From Flavobacterium columnare NBRC 100251 = ATCC 23463 (lineage in GTDB: Bacteria > Bacteroidota > Bacteroidia > Flavobacteriales > Flavobacteriaceae), in the NCBI RefSeq assembly GCF_002530675.1, contig NZ_PCMX01000002.1:43539-107538 (forward strand): a stretch of DNA of 64,000 nucleotides, read 5' to 3'. Of this stretch, positions 19,505 through 28,519 are shown piece after piece. The position numbers were made by a program, and so were the translations under genes. The notes below the pieces were generated by a model. That model saw only the letters and a program-made list of their open reading frames with translations. It did no database searches and was not told the origin of the DNA. Position 1 is the first letter of the stretch. Every line of letters starts with the position of its first letter.

Positions 19505-20586
19505 TACTTAGGCATATAAATGGTTTCATCTACTTTTAATCCACTAATTACTTCTACTTTTTGGTAATCTTTTAGCCCTGTTTTTATTTTTCTTTTTTCA
19601 TTTTCATTTACCAAAACGTATTGTTCTTTTATTAAATAATTCCTTGGTATAGTGAGTATATTTTTACGGGTTTGAATAATAATATTAGCCTCGGCAGTCA
19701 GATTAGGATATAGTTTTTGTGGTGGTTTTACAAAATGGGCTTCTATTTTAAATGTACGTGAACGTACATCCATAATAGGATAAATTTTAGCAACGGTAGC
19801 TTGAAAAAATTCCCCCTTATAACTATCCATTGTAACGCCTATTTTTTGACCAACTTGCACGCGTACCATATCATTTTCATCTATATCTAATTCTAATATA
19901 TAATTATCTTTTTTACCTATGATGGCTAAGGGTGTTTGTTGATTTATAACGGTTCCTTCTTTTACTAGGATATCATAAAGTTCGCCTGAAAAAGCACTTT
20001 TAACAATAAAATCACTTTGTGTTTTTTGGTTTATTCTTAAATTTACATTACTACGATCTTGTTCATTACGCAACTGAGTTTTTAATTGAGACAATTGTTT
20101 TATAGCCATTTCGTGAACTAATTTGGAGTTCTTGTAGGCTAATTCTACTTTTTCGAAATCGACTTCAGAAATAGCGTTGTATTCCTTAACATTTTTACTA
20201 CGTTTATAAAGTGATTCATCCAAAATTAATTTATCTTTAGCACTCTGGATACGTAATTCTGCTTCTGCTATTTTATCTCGAATATATCTACCGTTTTCTT
20301 GTGTGATTTCATACGACAAACGAGCATTTTCAGTAGCCAAATTAGCTTTTTCACTTTCTATTTGAAACAATGATTGTCCTTTTATTATAGGCTGCCCTGG
20401 TTTTACATTAATGTTTTGTAAAACACCTGTTACTGTACTAAAAACTATATATTGTTTGTCTGCTTTTACCACTCCAGAAGCATAAACACTTTCCGTAACG
20501 GTTCCTTTTTTAGGTTGTGTTTCTTTAGCTGCTTTTTTGGAACAAGAAACAATAGAAAGTAATGAAATCAGTAATATTTTTTTCAT
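19504..20586 (-). CDS. Efflux RND/ABC periplasmic adaptor (HlyD/MacA-like) lipoprotein
   Basis: Adaptor of 360 residues linking the ABC permease to an outer-membrane channel. A lipobox (LLSIVSC, Cys near 16) indicates a lipoprotein. The order is a split lipoyl domain (GVLQNINVKPGQPIIKGQ and GELYDILVKEGTVINQQ) on either side of an alpha-helical hairpin, followed by a beta-barrel domain and membrane-proximal domain. It is the first gene of the operon, and no outer-membrane channel gene is adjacent. A drug-efflux role is an inference from family. Confidence 0.88.
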   Translation of the reverse strand: MKKILLISLLSIVSCSKKAAKETQPKKGTVTESVYASGVVKADKQYIVFSTVTGVLQNINVKPGQPIIKGQSLFQIESEKANLATENARLSYEITQENGRYIRDKIAEAELRIQSAKDKLILDESLYKRSKNVKEYNAISEVDFEKVELAYKNSKLVHEMAIKQLSQLKTQLRNEQDRSNVNLRINQKTQSDFIVKSAFSGELYDILVKEGTVINQQTPLAIIGKKDNYILELDIDENDMVRVQVGQKIGVTMDSYKGEFFQATVAKIYPIMDVRSRTFKIEAHFVKPPQKLYPNLTAEANIIIQTRKNILTIPRNYLIKEQYVLVNENEKRKIKTGLKDYQKVEVISGLKVDETIYMPK

Positions 20587-20679
20587 TTGAGGTAATTAAT
20601 TTAGAATGAATAAATTTACAAATTTTATTACTGTTTTTGATTCATTCAAACTAGTATTTTTTATTTACTCTTAACAACC

Positions 20680-20952
20680 TATAGCGCATTATTCAATAGT
20701 ATTTTTCTTTCTTTTCTATACCATAAAACTGACTCAAGTTAATACCATAGCAACAAAGACCAATAAGTCTAATTTTACCATTATTCTTAATGATAATTCA
20801 TTTGTATTAAAACAAGATCATAAAAACCATAAGGATTCCTTTATAGGCAAAATCACGATTATGCTTTTGTGTATAATAGTAACTCCCTTAAAAATGTCAG
20901 GGTAATTCCTATGAGTGACATTAAAGAGATCCGTTTTACTTTAGAGGAATAA
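20680..20952 (+). pseudogene. Decayed small gene, unknown family
   Basis: An open frame without an early start codon runs from about 20668 to a stop near 20905 (SNFTIILNDNSFVLKQDHK, then DSFIGKIT). A second frame picks up with DYAFVYNSNSLKNVRVIPMSDIKEIRF and ends at the TAA 20950-20952. Joined by one frameshift near 20860 they read as one short protein with a hydrophobic N-terminus. I do not recognise the family; it looks like a conserved small beta-rich protein that has lost its start. Confidence 0.4.
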
Positions 20953-21174
20953 ATGGTTCTTTTTACTTTTATAAATTCTGTGTAAAAAAGCAACCCAAAT
21001 TATTATAGTCGAGTAACTTAATACTAAAAGCACACCTGTTTTTTAAAACTTTTTTACAAAGACAATGCACTAAGTACTAAAAAACTAGTTAAATTTCAGA
21101 TGGCAACACATAAAAAAAACTAGCCAAATACTAGGTTTTCAGGTGTTTTTAAAAAAACTTAATATTATTAATAA

Positions 21175-21315
21175 TTAATCCTTAGGCTTATGTTCGTGAG
21201 GTTTTAATTTTGGGTGTTTTGGTTGATTTTCTCGAGTTACACGTCTTCTTTCATCAGGTGTTCCGTCTTCCTTGTTCGGTTTAGGACCTGGTTTAATTGC
21301 TTTAATTGTTTCCAT
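21175..21315 (-). CDS. Small basic, proline-rich protein (46 aa)
   Basis: A complete 46-codon ORF starting METIKAIKPGPKPN and ending HEHKPKD. Of its residues about one third are Lys/Arg/His and about nine are Pro, with no hydrophobic core or membrane segment, so it is likely disordered and may bind nucleic acid or anionic partners. It stands alone in a 1.4 kb space where no other intact gene is seen. Composition is unlike that of random AT-rich ORFs, which favours a real gene. No function can be assigned. Confidence 0.5.
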   Translation of the reverse strand: METIKAIKPGPKPNKEDGTPDERRRVTRENQPKHPKLKPHEHKPKD

Positions 21316-21601
21316 ATAGTTTGTAAATTTAAAATGATAGACAAATTACAATAAAAAACTTATAATTGTTTTACGGAAAACCTCATTATAAAAAAGAAGA
21401 CTACTTTATATTGGCTTTAAACAACGCAAGTAGCAGTTCCAAAATACCGTACTCCAGCATATAAAGCCTGTCTAGTAAAAGACCCTCTAAGGAGGTTGTC
21501 TTTTTTATTGAAATTGCTTTTGATTTTTTTACATACAAAACCTTTTGGGACAGTACTTATTAAAAACAGGATTTTATACCATGTCAAAAATAATAATTTT
21601 A

Positions 21602-21654
21602 AACCCAAATTACGCATTAGACTTCGTTATGAAATCTAATGCGTAATTTGGGTT
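21602..21654. repeat. Minimal family I palindrome
   Basis: AACCCAAATTACGCATTAGA at 21602-21621 is a perfect 20 bp inverted repeat of 21635-21654, separated by 13 bases. The arm matches the terminal repeat of the family I elements at 9410, 15531 and 26827, so this looks like a copy reduced to its two ends. The rest of 20587-22012 holds only the two features above, a GGAAATTT/AAATTTCC stem near 21813, and the coaD terminator. Confidence 0.65.
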
Positions 21655-21961
21655 AAACTTTATCTAATTATAGTACTTTTGAGTAAAATTTTTCCTCTGT
21701 ATTCATACCTTCATTTGTTTTGTATTCAAAAATATCTTTTGAAAGGCAGTCTGTACGATTCTTGATCTCTAAAATTTGCTATGAAATGGAATGTGTTTAT
21801 ATTAACTTTTTTAGGAAATTTAAAATTTCCTTTTCATTTATGAATATCTATGGACAATCGAAAAAGAAATACTATTCATTTAATATAGATCTATAATTGT
21901 TTTTTATTCTAATTCTATGTTCTAAGCTTAAAACTACTATTCTTCAGAGCCCGTAGATAAA

Positions 21962-22007
21962 CTGAAATCTAGAAAAATAAAAAGAAATTCGTTTCCCTAG
22001 ATTTCAG
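21962..22007 (-). terminator. Terminator of ddl-coaD
   Basis: CTGAAATCTAG pairs perfectly with CTAGATTTCAG across a 24-base loop, directly after the coaD stop. The long loop makes the call less sure. Confidence 0.55.
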
Positions 22008-22012
22008 CATTT

Positions 22013-22477
22013 TTATTTTGATTTATTGACCCTTACTGCTTCTGGTACCAGACCTGTATAATCGCCTCCATTACGTACCACATCACGTACTATACTGGAA
22101 GAAATAAATGAAGTATCAGGTGCTGTTAAAAGAAATACAGTGTCTATTTTTGATAATAATCTGTTAGTATGCGCAATGGCTTTTTCAAATTCAAAATCAG
22201 CTGGATTTCGGAGTCCTCTTAGAATAAAATCGGCTTCTAAACGTTTGCATAAATCAATTGTTAGTCCTTCATAAGATACAACTGTAATTTTGTCTTCATA
22301 CTTAAATGTTTCTTCAATAAAATGAATCCGTTCTTGTAATGAAAACATATACTTTTTATCAGCGTTGACACCTATAGCTATTACAATTTCATCAAACAGA
22401 GGAAGGCTTCTTTCTATGATATCAATATGCCCTAATGTTATTGGGTCAAAAGACCCAGGAAAAATCGCTTTTCTCAT
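22013..22477 (-). CDS. coaD: Pantetheine-phosphate adenylyltransferase
   Basis: Fourth step of CoA synthesis: 4'-phosphopantetheine plus ATP gives dephospho-CoA. The 154-residue protein begins MRKAIFPGSFDPITLGHIDI, with the (T/H)xGH nucleotidyltransferase motif at GHID, then RGLRNPADFEFE and the ATP-site ISSSIVRDV. It overlaps the ddl stop by one base, indicating coupled translation. coaBC and coaE also lie in this window. Confidence 0.96.
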   Translation of the reverse strand: MRKAIFPGSFDPITLGHIDIIERSLPLFDEIVIAIGVNADKKYMFSLQERIHFIEETFKYEDKITVVSYEGLTIDLCKRLEADFILRGLRNPADFEFEKAIAHTNRLLSKIDTVFLLTAPDTSFISSSIVRDVVRNGGDYTGLVPEAVRVNKSK

Positions 22478-23463
22478 TATTTTTTCCAGATTAATTTTCT
22501 TTGAAATGCTAATTGAATTTCGTTATCTAACATTTCTCCAAAATCTAGCTTTGCGTACTGAGCTTGTTGTGGAAAAATACTTTGTGGAGACAAACCTGGA
22601 TTTGTATTCATTTCTATAAAATGAGGTATCCCGTTCATGATAATAAAGTCCGTTCTTGAAAAACCACTCATTCCTAAAGCTTCATATACTTTTTTTGCCG
22701 TTTGTTCTACTCTTATACGTACCTCATCAGTTAATCTTGCAGGTGTAATTTCTTCTGATTTACCAAGGTATTTCGCTTCGTAATCAAAAAAATCCGTTTG
22801 CGAAACAATTTCTGTTATTCCTAAAACTTTGGTTTCTCCTTTATAGTGAAATACTCCTACTGAAACTTCTATTCCTTGCAAAAAGGATTCTATTAATATA
22901 TCACTATCTTCTGCAAATGCAAATTCTAATGCCTTATCAAACTGACTTAAATCGGTTACTTTTGAAACACCTAAACTACTTCCTGATTGATTGGGTTTAA
23001 CAAAAAAAGGCAGTGCTAACTCATCTGCAATTACTTGTTTATTTATTGTCGTTCCTTTTGTTAGATAAATAGATTTCGCTTTAGGAATATTAAATTTAGC
23101 TAATACAGAAAGTGTGTCCCGTTTATTAAATGTTAATGCTGATTGATAAAAGTTACATCCTGTATAAGGAATTTCTAGTAACTCCCAATAAGCTTGAAGA
23201 TGACCGTCTTCACCTGGAGTACCATGAATTGTGTTTACGATTACATCAAATGTTATTTTTTCTTGATTCAATGTAAATGAAAAATCTGATTTATCCAACG
23301 TATACTTTTGATCATTTATCAAAACATACCACCCTTCTTTAAGAATATGCACTTCAAAAGTTTGGTATTTACTCTGATCTAAATTATTTAATATCAACTG
23401 ACCACTACGCAACGAAATTACACTTTCGCCTGAATAGCCTCCCATTACCACAGCAACTTTCAT
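22477..23463 (-). CDS. ddl: D-alanine--D-alanine ligase
   Basis: ATP-grasp ligase joining two D-Ala residues for the peptidoglycan stem peptide. MGGYSGESVISLRSG at the start, NTIHGTPGEDGHLQAYWELL, VKPNQSGSSLGVSKV and the metal-binding EMNTNPGL near the end are diagnostic. Length 328 is normal. It is divergent from the PASTA/RluD operon. Confidence 0.95.
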   Translation of the reverse strand: MKVAVVMGGYSGESVISLRSGQLILNNLDQSKYQTFEVHILKEGWYVLINDQKYTLDKSDFSFTLNQEKITFDVIVNTIHGTPGEDGHLQAYWELLEIPYTGCNFYQSALTFNKRDTLSVLAKFNIPKAKSIYLTKGTTINKQVIADELALPFFVKPNQSGSSLGVSKVTDLSQFDKALEFAFAEDSDILIESFLQGIEVSVGVFHYKGETKVLGITEIVSQTDFFDYEAKYLGKSEEITPARLTDEVRIRVEQTAKKVYEALGMSGFSRTDFIIMNGIPHFIEMNTNPGLSPQSIFPQQAQYAKLDFGEMLDNEIQLAFQRKLIWKK

Positions 23464-23538
23464 ATTTGTATATTTATTTTTTATAAAATCGTTTAAGAAA
23501 GATTTAAAAACTTATTTTTTATCTAAAATCTCTTCAAA

Positions 23539-23546
23539 CAAAAATA
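23539..23546 (-). promoter_or_regulatory. -7 element for ddl-coaD
   Basis: CAAAAATA reads TATTTTTG on the minus strand, fitting TAnnTTTG, 76 bases upstream of the ddl start. Confidence 0.4.
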
Positions 23547-23583
23547 TCATTTTTTTTCAAATGAATTCGCTTTACTATTTTTA

Positions 23584-23591
23584 TATCTTTG
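23584..23591 (+). promoter_or_regulatory. -7 element for the PASTA-RluD operon
   Basis: TATCTTTG fits TAnnTTTG and lies 69 bases before the PASTA gene. Together with the opposite box at 23539 it makes a compact divergent promoter. Confidence 0.5.
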
Positions 23592-23659
23592 CATATATTG
23601 CTTTTTTTCTAAAAAAAATAGCATACAAAAAATAACCCTTTGAAAATTAGCATTTTTAT

Positions 23660-24271
23660 ATGAACTGGAAACGTTTTATACTTAGTTTTACTTTTTTTAA
23701 GCAACTATTTTTCGCATTTTTAATAGTATCTGCTTCTTTATTTATTTTTATGCAATGGATTCGTTTTACGACTAATCATGGAGAGGAGATTACAGTTCCT
23801 AACCTAAACAAATTAACGTTAGAAGAAGCAGAAGAAAGACTGGACGAACTAGATTTAGATTATGAATTATTAGATACTACAGACTATAACCCTGCATTCC
23901 CAAAACTTTCTATTGTTCAGCAAGACCCTAAACCTGGAAGTAAAGTAAAACATAACCGCGTAATTTATGTTAAAATTAACGCAGAAGAATACGCTAAGGT
24001 AAGACTTCCTGACCTAATCCAAAAAACGTATCGTCAAGCCGTTCCTACTCTTAACGCGTTAGGATTGTCTGTAGGGGATACAACCTATATTCCTAACCTT
24101 GCTAAAGACATGGTATTAGAAATGAATATCAATGGTAAACCTATAAGACCTGGACAACAGGTTTTAAAAACGACTCGTATTAATCTTGTTTTAGGCGATG
24201 GCAAAATAGGTTTTGAAGAAGAAAATACTGATCCTGAAAATGAATCTATAGACTCTACTGTTACAGAATAA
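23660..24271 (+). CDS. Membrane-anchored PASTA domain protein
   Basis: A 203-residue protein with one N-terminal membrane anchor (about residues 13-33) and two PASTA domains outside: about 41-105 (VPNLNKLTLEEAEERLDEL ... QQDPKPGSKV) and 107-177 (LPDLIQKTYRQAVPTLNALG). PASTA domains bind peptidoglycan fragments in Ser/Thr kinases and PBPs; here no kinase or transpeptidase is attached. The location beside ddl supports a cell-wall role. It is two bases upstream of the RluD-like gene. Confidence 0.88.
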   Translation: MNWKRFILSFTFFKQLFFAFLIVSASLFIFMQWIRFTTNHGEEITVPNLNKLTLEEAEERLDELDLDYELLDTTDYNPAFPKLSIVQQDPKPGSKVKHNRVIYVKINAEEYAKVRLPDLIQKTYRQAVPTLNALGLSVGDTTYIPNLAKDMVLEMNINGKPIRPGQQVLKTTRINLVLGDGKIGFEEENTDPENESIDSTVTE

Positions 24272-24273
24272 AA

Positions 24274-25311
24274 ATGGCTATTACATTTATAGAAAAGGAA
24301 GAGGAATGGGAAAACGATTTATATGAACACTATAAATTTGATATTCCAAAAGGGCAAAGCTCAATGCGTGTAGACAAATACTTAATGACTAGTATAGAAA
24401 ACACTACACGTAACAAAATACAGCAAGCTGCTGAAAAAGGATTTATATTAGCAAATGACATAGCTGTAAAATCCAGTTATAAAATAAAACCATTTGATGA
24501 AATAAAGGTTGTACTATCACACCCTCCTTTTGAGAATAAGATTATTCCTGAGAACATTCCTTTAGACATTATATATGAAGATGATGCTCTTATAGTCATT
24601 AACAAACCTGTAGGATTAGTTGTTCATCCTGGTCACGGAAACTATACCGGTACTTTAGCTAACGCATTGGCTTTTCATTTTGAAAACCTACCTATGAATT
24701 CAAGTAACCGACCAGGACTAGTACATAGAATTGACAAAGACACTTCTGGACTCTTAGTTGTTGCAAAAACCGAACAAGCTATGGCTCATTTAGCCAAACA
24801 GTTTGAAGAAAAAACTACAGAAAGAGAATATATAGCTATTGTTTGGGGAAATGTAGAAGAAGATTATGGAACCATAAAAGGCAATATAGCCCGTCACTCC
24901 ACTGATCGTATGCAAATGGCCGTATATACTGATTCATCTATAGGAAAACACGCTGTAACACACTATAAAGTCATAGAACGGTTAAGCTACGTTACCGTTG
25001 TATCCTGTAAATTAGAAACAGGACGTACACACCAAATACGTGTTCACATGAAACATATAGGACATACCTTATTCAATGACGAACGCTATGGCGGTCATTT
25101 CATTCTAAAAGGAACTACTTTCTCTAAATACAAACAATTTGTAGAAAATTGTTTTAAAATTTTGCCTCGCCAAGCTCTTCATGCAAAAACACTGGGGTTT
25201 GAACATCCTGTTACAAAAGAATACATGCGTTTTAATACTGAATTACCAGAAGATATGGTTTTATGTATAGAAAAATGGAGACTTTATGGCAAATCTAATC
25301 ATTTAGAATAA
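24274..25311 (+). CDS. rluD: RluD-family pseudouridine synthase
   Basis: RluA/RluD-type synthase of 345 residues that isomerises uridines in 23S rRNA; the exact sites are inferred from family. An S4 RNA-binding domain lies at about 28-90 (MRVDKYLMTSIENTTRNKIQQ). The catalytic domain has the Asp motif HRIDKDTSGLLVVAKT, and RTHQIRVHMKHIGHTLFNDERYGG appears near the end. It is translated right after the PASTA gene. Confidence 0.9.
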   Translation: MAITFIEKEEEWENDLYEHYKFDIPKGQSSMRVDKYLMTSIENTTRNKIQQAAEKGFILANDIAVKSSYKIKPFDEIKVVLSHPPFENKIIPENIPLDIIYEDDALIVINKPVGLVVHPGHGNYTGTLANALAFHFENLPMNSSNRPGLVHRIDKDTSGLLVVAKTEQAMAHLAKQFEEKTTEREYIAIVWGNVEEDYGTIKGNIARHSTDRMQMAVYTDSSIGKHAVTHYKVIERLSYVTVVSCKLETGRTHQIRVHMKHIGHTLFNDERYGGHFILKGTTFSKYKQFVENCFKILPRQALHAKTLGFEHPVTKEYMRFNTELPEDMVLCIEKWRLYGKSNHLE

Positions 25312-25329
25312 CCATACCCAATATATAAA

Positions 25330-25468
25330 GTGTCCAAAAAGTAAAAAATAAATAGTTAATTGAGTTCTCTAAGAACAAAAGAAACATTGTACTTAATTCT
25401 TAGATCCTTTTCAATCAAAACAAGAAAACTAGAGATTCATAAAACAAATTTGATTACTTTTTGGACAC
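25330..25468. mobile_element. MITE-like element, family II copy
   Basis: GTGTCCAAAAAGTAA at 25330-25344 is a perfect 15 bp inverted repeat of 25454-25468. The 139 bp between has no convincing gene; a 70-codon reading frame that starts inside and runs beyond lacks a start context and protein-like composition. Related ends occur at 27042 and 33523. Confidence 0.7.
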
Positions 25469-25568
25469 CTATTCTATTTTCTCAACGATTTTACTTGCAC
25501 TATTTAAAAGATATAATTCTTGCTTGTAAACCAACATTTACCTATATTCGTCTATCAAATGTTAAATC

Positions 25569-26600
25569 ATGAATAAAAAGACGATCTTATTAGGACTTCT
25601 TTCCTCCCTATCACTAAGCTGTTCTAGTCAGAAAAAAACGACTAAATCAGACCATAATAATAAAAATTTAGTTACAACCTATCTCAATACCATAACAGAA
25701 AAAGAACTTAAAGACCACCTCTATACAATTGCTTCTGACGAAATGCAAGGAAGAAATACGGGAGAAGAAGGACAAAAAAAAGCAGGAAAATATATCATTT
25801 CAGAATATATAAAAAACAATATTCGCTTTCCAGATGAAGCTACATCTTACTACCAACCTATCCCTTCTTCTTATTTTCAAAAAGCATTTAGCCCTCGTTT
25901 GGGTGATTCTGAAAATATTTGGACGTTTATAAAAGGAACCGAAAAACCTAAAGAAATAGTAGTTGTTTCTGCTCATTATGATCACGTAGGAATGAAAAAC
26001 GGTGAAATCTATAACGGGGCGGATGATGATGGCTCTGGCACCGTATCTTTACTAGAAATTGCAGAAGCTTTTCAAAAAGCAAAAAATGAAGGACATGGTC
26101 CTAAACGTTCTATATTATTTTTGCATGTAACAGGTGAAGAACATGGATTACACGGGTCTCGTTTTTATTCCGAAAATCCTCTTTTCCCTCTAAAAAATAC
26201 AATTGCCAATGTTAATATTGATATGATAGGTCGTAGAGATAATTTACATAAGGATTCTAACAATTATGTTTATATAATAGGATCCGATTATTTATCATCT
26301 GATTTATATACAATTGTTGAAAATGCCAATTCTGATTTTGTAAATCTAAAATTAGATTACAAATACAATGACAAGAATGATCCAAATCGTTTCTATTATC
26401 GTTCCGATCATTATAACTTTGCAAAACACAACATCCCATCTGTTTTTTTATTCAATGGTACTCACGAGGACTATCACAAGCCAACGGATGACCCTGATAA
26501 AATTGAATATGATGCATTAGCAAAACGTGCCAAACTTGCCTTTGCCATTATATGGAATTTAGCTAATAGAAATGAAAAACCTATAGTAGATAAACTTTAA
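25569..26600 (+). CDS. M28 family metallopeptidase, lipoprotein
   Basis: A 343-residue zinc aminopeptidase of the M28 type with a lipobox (SLSLSC, Cys about 18), so it is likely anchored at the cell envelope. Zinc ligands are visible: His in SAHYDHVG, bridging Asp in GADDDGSGT, Glu pair in TGEEHGL, Asp in NIDMIGR, and His in GTHEDYHKPTDD. The start follows a family II mobile element, which probably supplies or displaces its upstream region. Substrate is unknown. Confidence 0.92.
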   Translation: MNKKTILLGLLSSLSLSCSSQKKTTKSDHNNKNLVTTYLNTITEKELKDHLYTIASDEMQGRNTGEEGQKKAGKYIISEYIKNNIRFPDEATSYYQPIPSSYFQKAFSPRLGDSENIWTFIKGTEKPKEIVVVSAHYDHVGMKNGEIYNGADDDGSGTVSLLEIAEAFQKAKNEGHGPKRSILFLHVTGEEHGLHGSRFYSENPLFPLKNTIANVNIDMIGRRDNLHKDSNNYVYIIGSDYLSSDLYTIVENANSDFVNLKLDYKYNDKNDPNRFYYRSDHYNFAKHNIPSVFLFNGTHEDYHKPTDDPDKIEYDALAKRAKLAFAIIWNLANRNEKPIVDKL

Positions 26601-26656
26601 AATACAACTTTCTTTTTATTTTTAAAGTTTCATTTTGTTTCGCATACATTTTTTAT

Positions 26657-26697
26657 AAAAAGCCCTAATGACTACTATACAATCATTAGGGCTTTTT
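26657..26697 (+). terminator. Terminator of the M28 peptidase gene
   Basis: A 15 bp arm containing AAAAAGCCCTAATGA pairs perfectly with TCATTAGGGCTTTTT across an 11-base loop. Confidence 0.9.
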
Positions 26698-26826
26698 CAT
26701 CCTTGCTCTTAGTTCTTATTAATCTTGCTTTACCCCAAAGAACATTCATTCAGAAAACAAACACACTTCTCTAAATAGAACTGAAATAACAATATACGGA
26801 TAGATGTAACAATGTTTTTAAAATAA

Positions 26827-27001
26827 AACCCAGATTACGCGTTAGACTTTGTGATGATAATGAAAAGAATAAGGATAGAAAAATACGCCTATTTTTTTTA
26901 TCGCAGCCACCGTTGTACTTCATTGAAGGCAAGAAATAACGTACTTTTTTAAAATCGAAGTCTTTTTATCTGTCATAAATTCCTAATATACAATTTAGTT
27001 T
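26827..27001 (+). mobile_element. MITE-like element, family I copy
   Basis: AACCCAGATTACGCGTTAG at the left is the best-preserved family I end. The right end (CTAATATACAATTTAGTTT) is eroded. Ordered internal matches to the 15531 copy include GTACTTTTTTA and the TTTTTATCTRT-ATAAATT block. 175 bp, non-coding. Confidence 0.65.
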
Positions 27002-27041
27002 TATAGTAGTACAACCTCTATTTTTTTATATAGAATAAGAA

Positions 27042-27187
27042 TGTCCTAAAAGGTTGTAACCTTTATCCTCTGTTTGAAAAGAAAAGTTCGAACGAATTAA
27101 ACAAGTGAAACACATGTAATATTGAAAATGTGCTTCCTATTTCGTCGAAGTGACAAACTAGATTTTAAGTTACTACTTTTTAGGACA
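27042..27187. mobile_element. MITE-like element, family II copy
   Basis: TGTCCTAAAAGGTTGTAAC at 27042-27060 pairs at 17 of 19 positions with 27169-27187. The 146 bp interior on the minus strand (CACTTCGACGAAATAGGAAG) resembles the copy at 33523. With the preceding family I copy it fills the 26601-27237 gap. Confidence 0.65.
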
Positions 27188-27237
27188 CCCTTTGTATCAA
27201 AAGCTTAAATAGTTTTTTTCTCTTCTAAAACTATTCG

Positions 27238-28092
27238 TTAATTAGTAAAATCTTGATCTTCTAATTTAGCATCTGCTATTTTGTTGTTATGCAATTTAAC
27301 AGGGTTTTTAGATTTTTTCATTCTTAAGTTTAAGAATTCTACAAATAGAGAGAAGAAGATTGAGAAATATAAATATCCTTTAGGAATACTATGTACTTCT
27401 GTACCTCCAAAGAAAGCAATATGAGCAAGATGTCCTCCTTCTGCTAATAACATTACTCCTATTAGTATTAAGAATGATAACCCTAAAATTTGAATCGTTG
27501 GGTGATTATTTACAAATTTACTCACTGGTCCCGCAAATATCATCATAATAACAATTGAAATAACAATTGAAAGAATCATAATCACTAAAGCTCCTTCATA
27601 TCCAAAACCCTCAGGAGCAGGTTTCATACTTACCAATCCAACAGCGGTTAAAATACTATCAAAAGAAAAAACTAAATTTAGTGCTGCAATTTGAAAAACA
27701 GCTGCTGACAAACTACTACTTGCACTTCCTTTTTCACCTTCTTCTTCGCCTTCTAATTTGTGATGTATTTCAGATACTGATTTGTATAATAAAAACAAAC
27801 CTCCTCCAAATATGATAAGACTTTGCCCTGTTATTCCTGCTTGAAGCCATCCCCAATCAATGTGAAATAAAACCTCTTGTAAGCTTAAAACCCATGTAAT
27901 ACCAAATAGTAATACAATACGAAAAGCCATGGCTAATAACAACCCTATTCGACGCGCTTTGGGTTGCTCTTCCTCTTTTAATTTTCCGGAAACGATTGAT
28001 AAAAAAACAATGTTATCAATTCCTAAAATAATTTCTAAAAATGTTAAAGTTAATAATGCTATCCAAGCATCTGGGTTAAATAAGATTTCCAT
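27238..28092 (-). CDS. TerC family membrane protein
   Basis: A 284-residue protein with about seven membrane helices and the TerC hallmarks: FLEIILGIDNIVFLSIVSGKL at the N-terminus and NLVFSFDSILTAVGL mid-chain, where acidic residues sit inside helices. Family members include tellurium-resistance TerC and manganese exporters such as Alx/MeeF. A metal (Mn or Ca) export role is likely; tellurite resistance cannot be inferred from this gene alone. It is monocistronic. Confidence 0.88.
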   Translation of the reverse strand: MEILFNPDAWIALLTLTFLEIILGIDNIVFLSIVSGKLKEEEQPKARRIGLLLAMAFRIVLLFGITWVLSLQEVLFHIDWGWLQAGITGQSLIIFGGGLFLLYKSVSEIHHKLEGEEEGEKGSASSSLSAAVFQIAALNLVFSFDSILTAVGLVSMKPAPEGFGYEGALVIMILSIVISIVIMMIFAGPVSKFVNNHPTIQILGLSFLILIGVMLLAEGGHLAHIAFFGGTEVHSIPKGYLYFSIFFSLFVEFLNLRMKKSKNPVKLHNNKIADAKLEDQDFTN

Positions 28093-28126
28093 TTTGTTTT
28101 TTTGAATTTACAATCATTATACGCGA

Positions 28127-28498
28127 CTATTTTATTTTTGTTACAAAACCTTTTTGTTTTTTTGATTCTCCTACAAAACAATATTCAAAATAATAACCTT
28201 TTTGATTGGTACTCAGTATCTTTATCTGAATTGCTTTTTTTTCTTCTAAATTTTTAGGGTTTATTTTTTGCAGTATGTATTCGCAATCATTAACCCATCG
28301 TACTTTAGCTGTATCTATTTTTCCTCCAAATGTTTCTATTTGTAAAGAATCATTACGTACAAAAGTAGAAGTGTGTTTAACCCCTTCTATTTCTTCATTA
28401 AATTTAAAAGTACCTGTTTTAAAATCATTGCAATTACGTTCTACATTATAACAAGAAACAAAAACAAGTGTTAGAAGGAAAAATAAATTTTTAAACAT
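28127..28498 (-). CDS. Small lipoprotein, unknown function
   Basis: A 123-residue secreted lipoprotein: signal MFKNLFFLLTLVFVSC with Cys16 as the lipid site. The mature part alternates short beta strands and has conserved-looking cysteines (about 23, 71 and 106). Similar short lipoproteins are widespread in flavobacteria without a known role. It lies between TerC and a DUF1572 gene on the same strand. Confidence 0.6.
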   Translation of the reverse strand: MFKNLFFLLTLVFVSCYNVERNCNDFKTGTFKFNEEIEGVKHTSTFVRNDSLQIETFGGKIDTAKVRWVNDCEYILQKINPKNLEEKKAIQIKILSTNQKGYYFEYCFVGESKKQKGFVTKIK

Positions 28499-28519
28499 TT
28501 TAATAGTTGTTTAAGGATT

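Noticed and set aside
21417..21617. 66-codon minus-strand ORF ending YFGTATCVV
   Set aside because: It starts inside the family I palindrome at 21602, has no start context and no domain; the tail looks peptide-like but could not be tied to any gene.
25360..25572. 70-codon ORF before the M28 peptidase
   Set aside because: It begins inside a family II element, crosses its terminal repeat and overlaps the real start of the peptidase gene; the composition is not protein-like.
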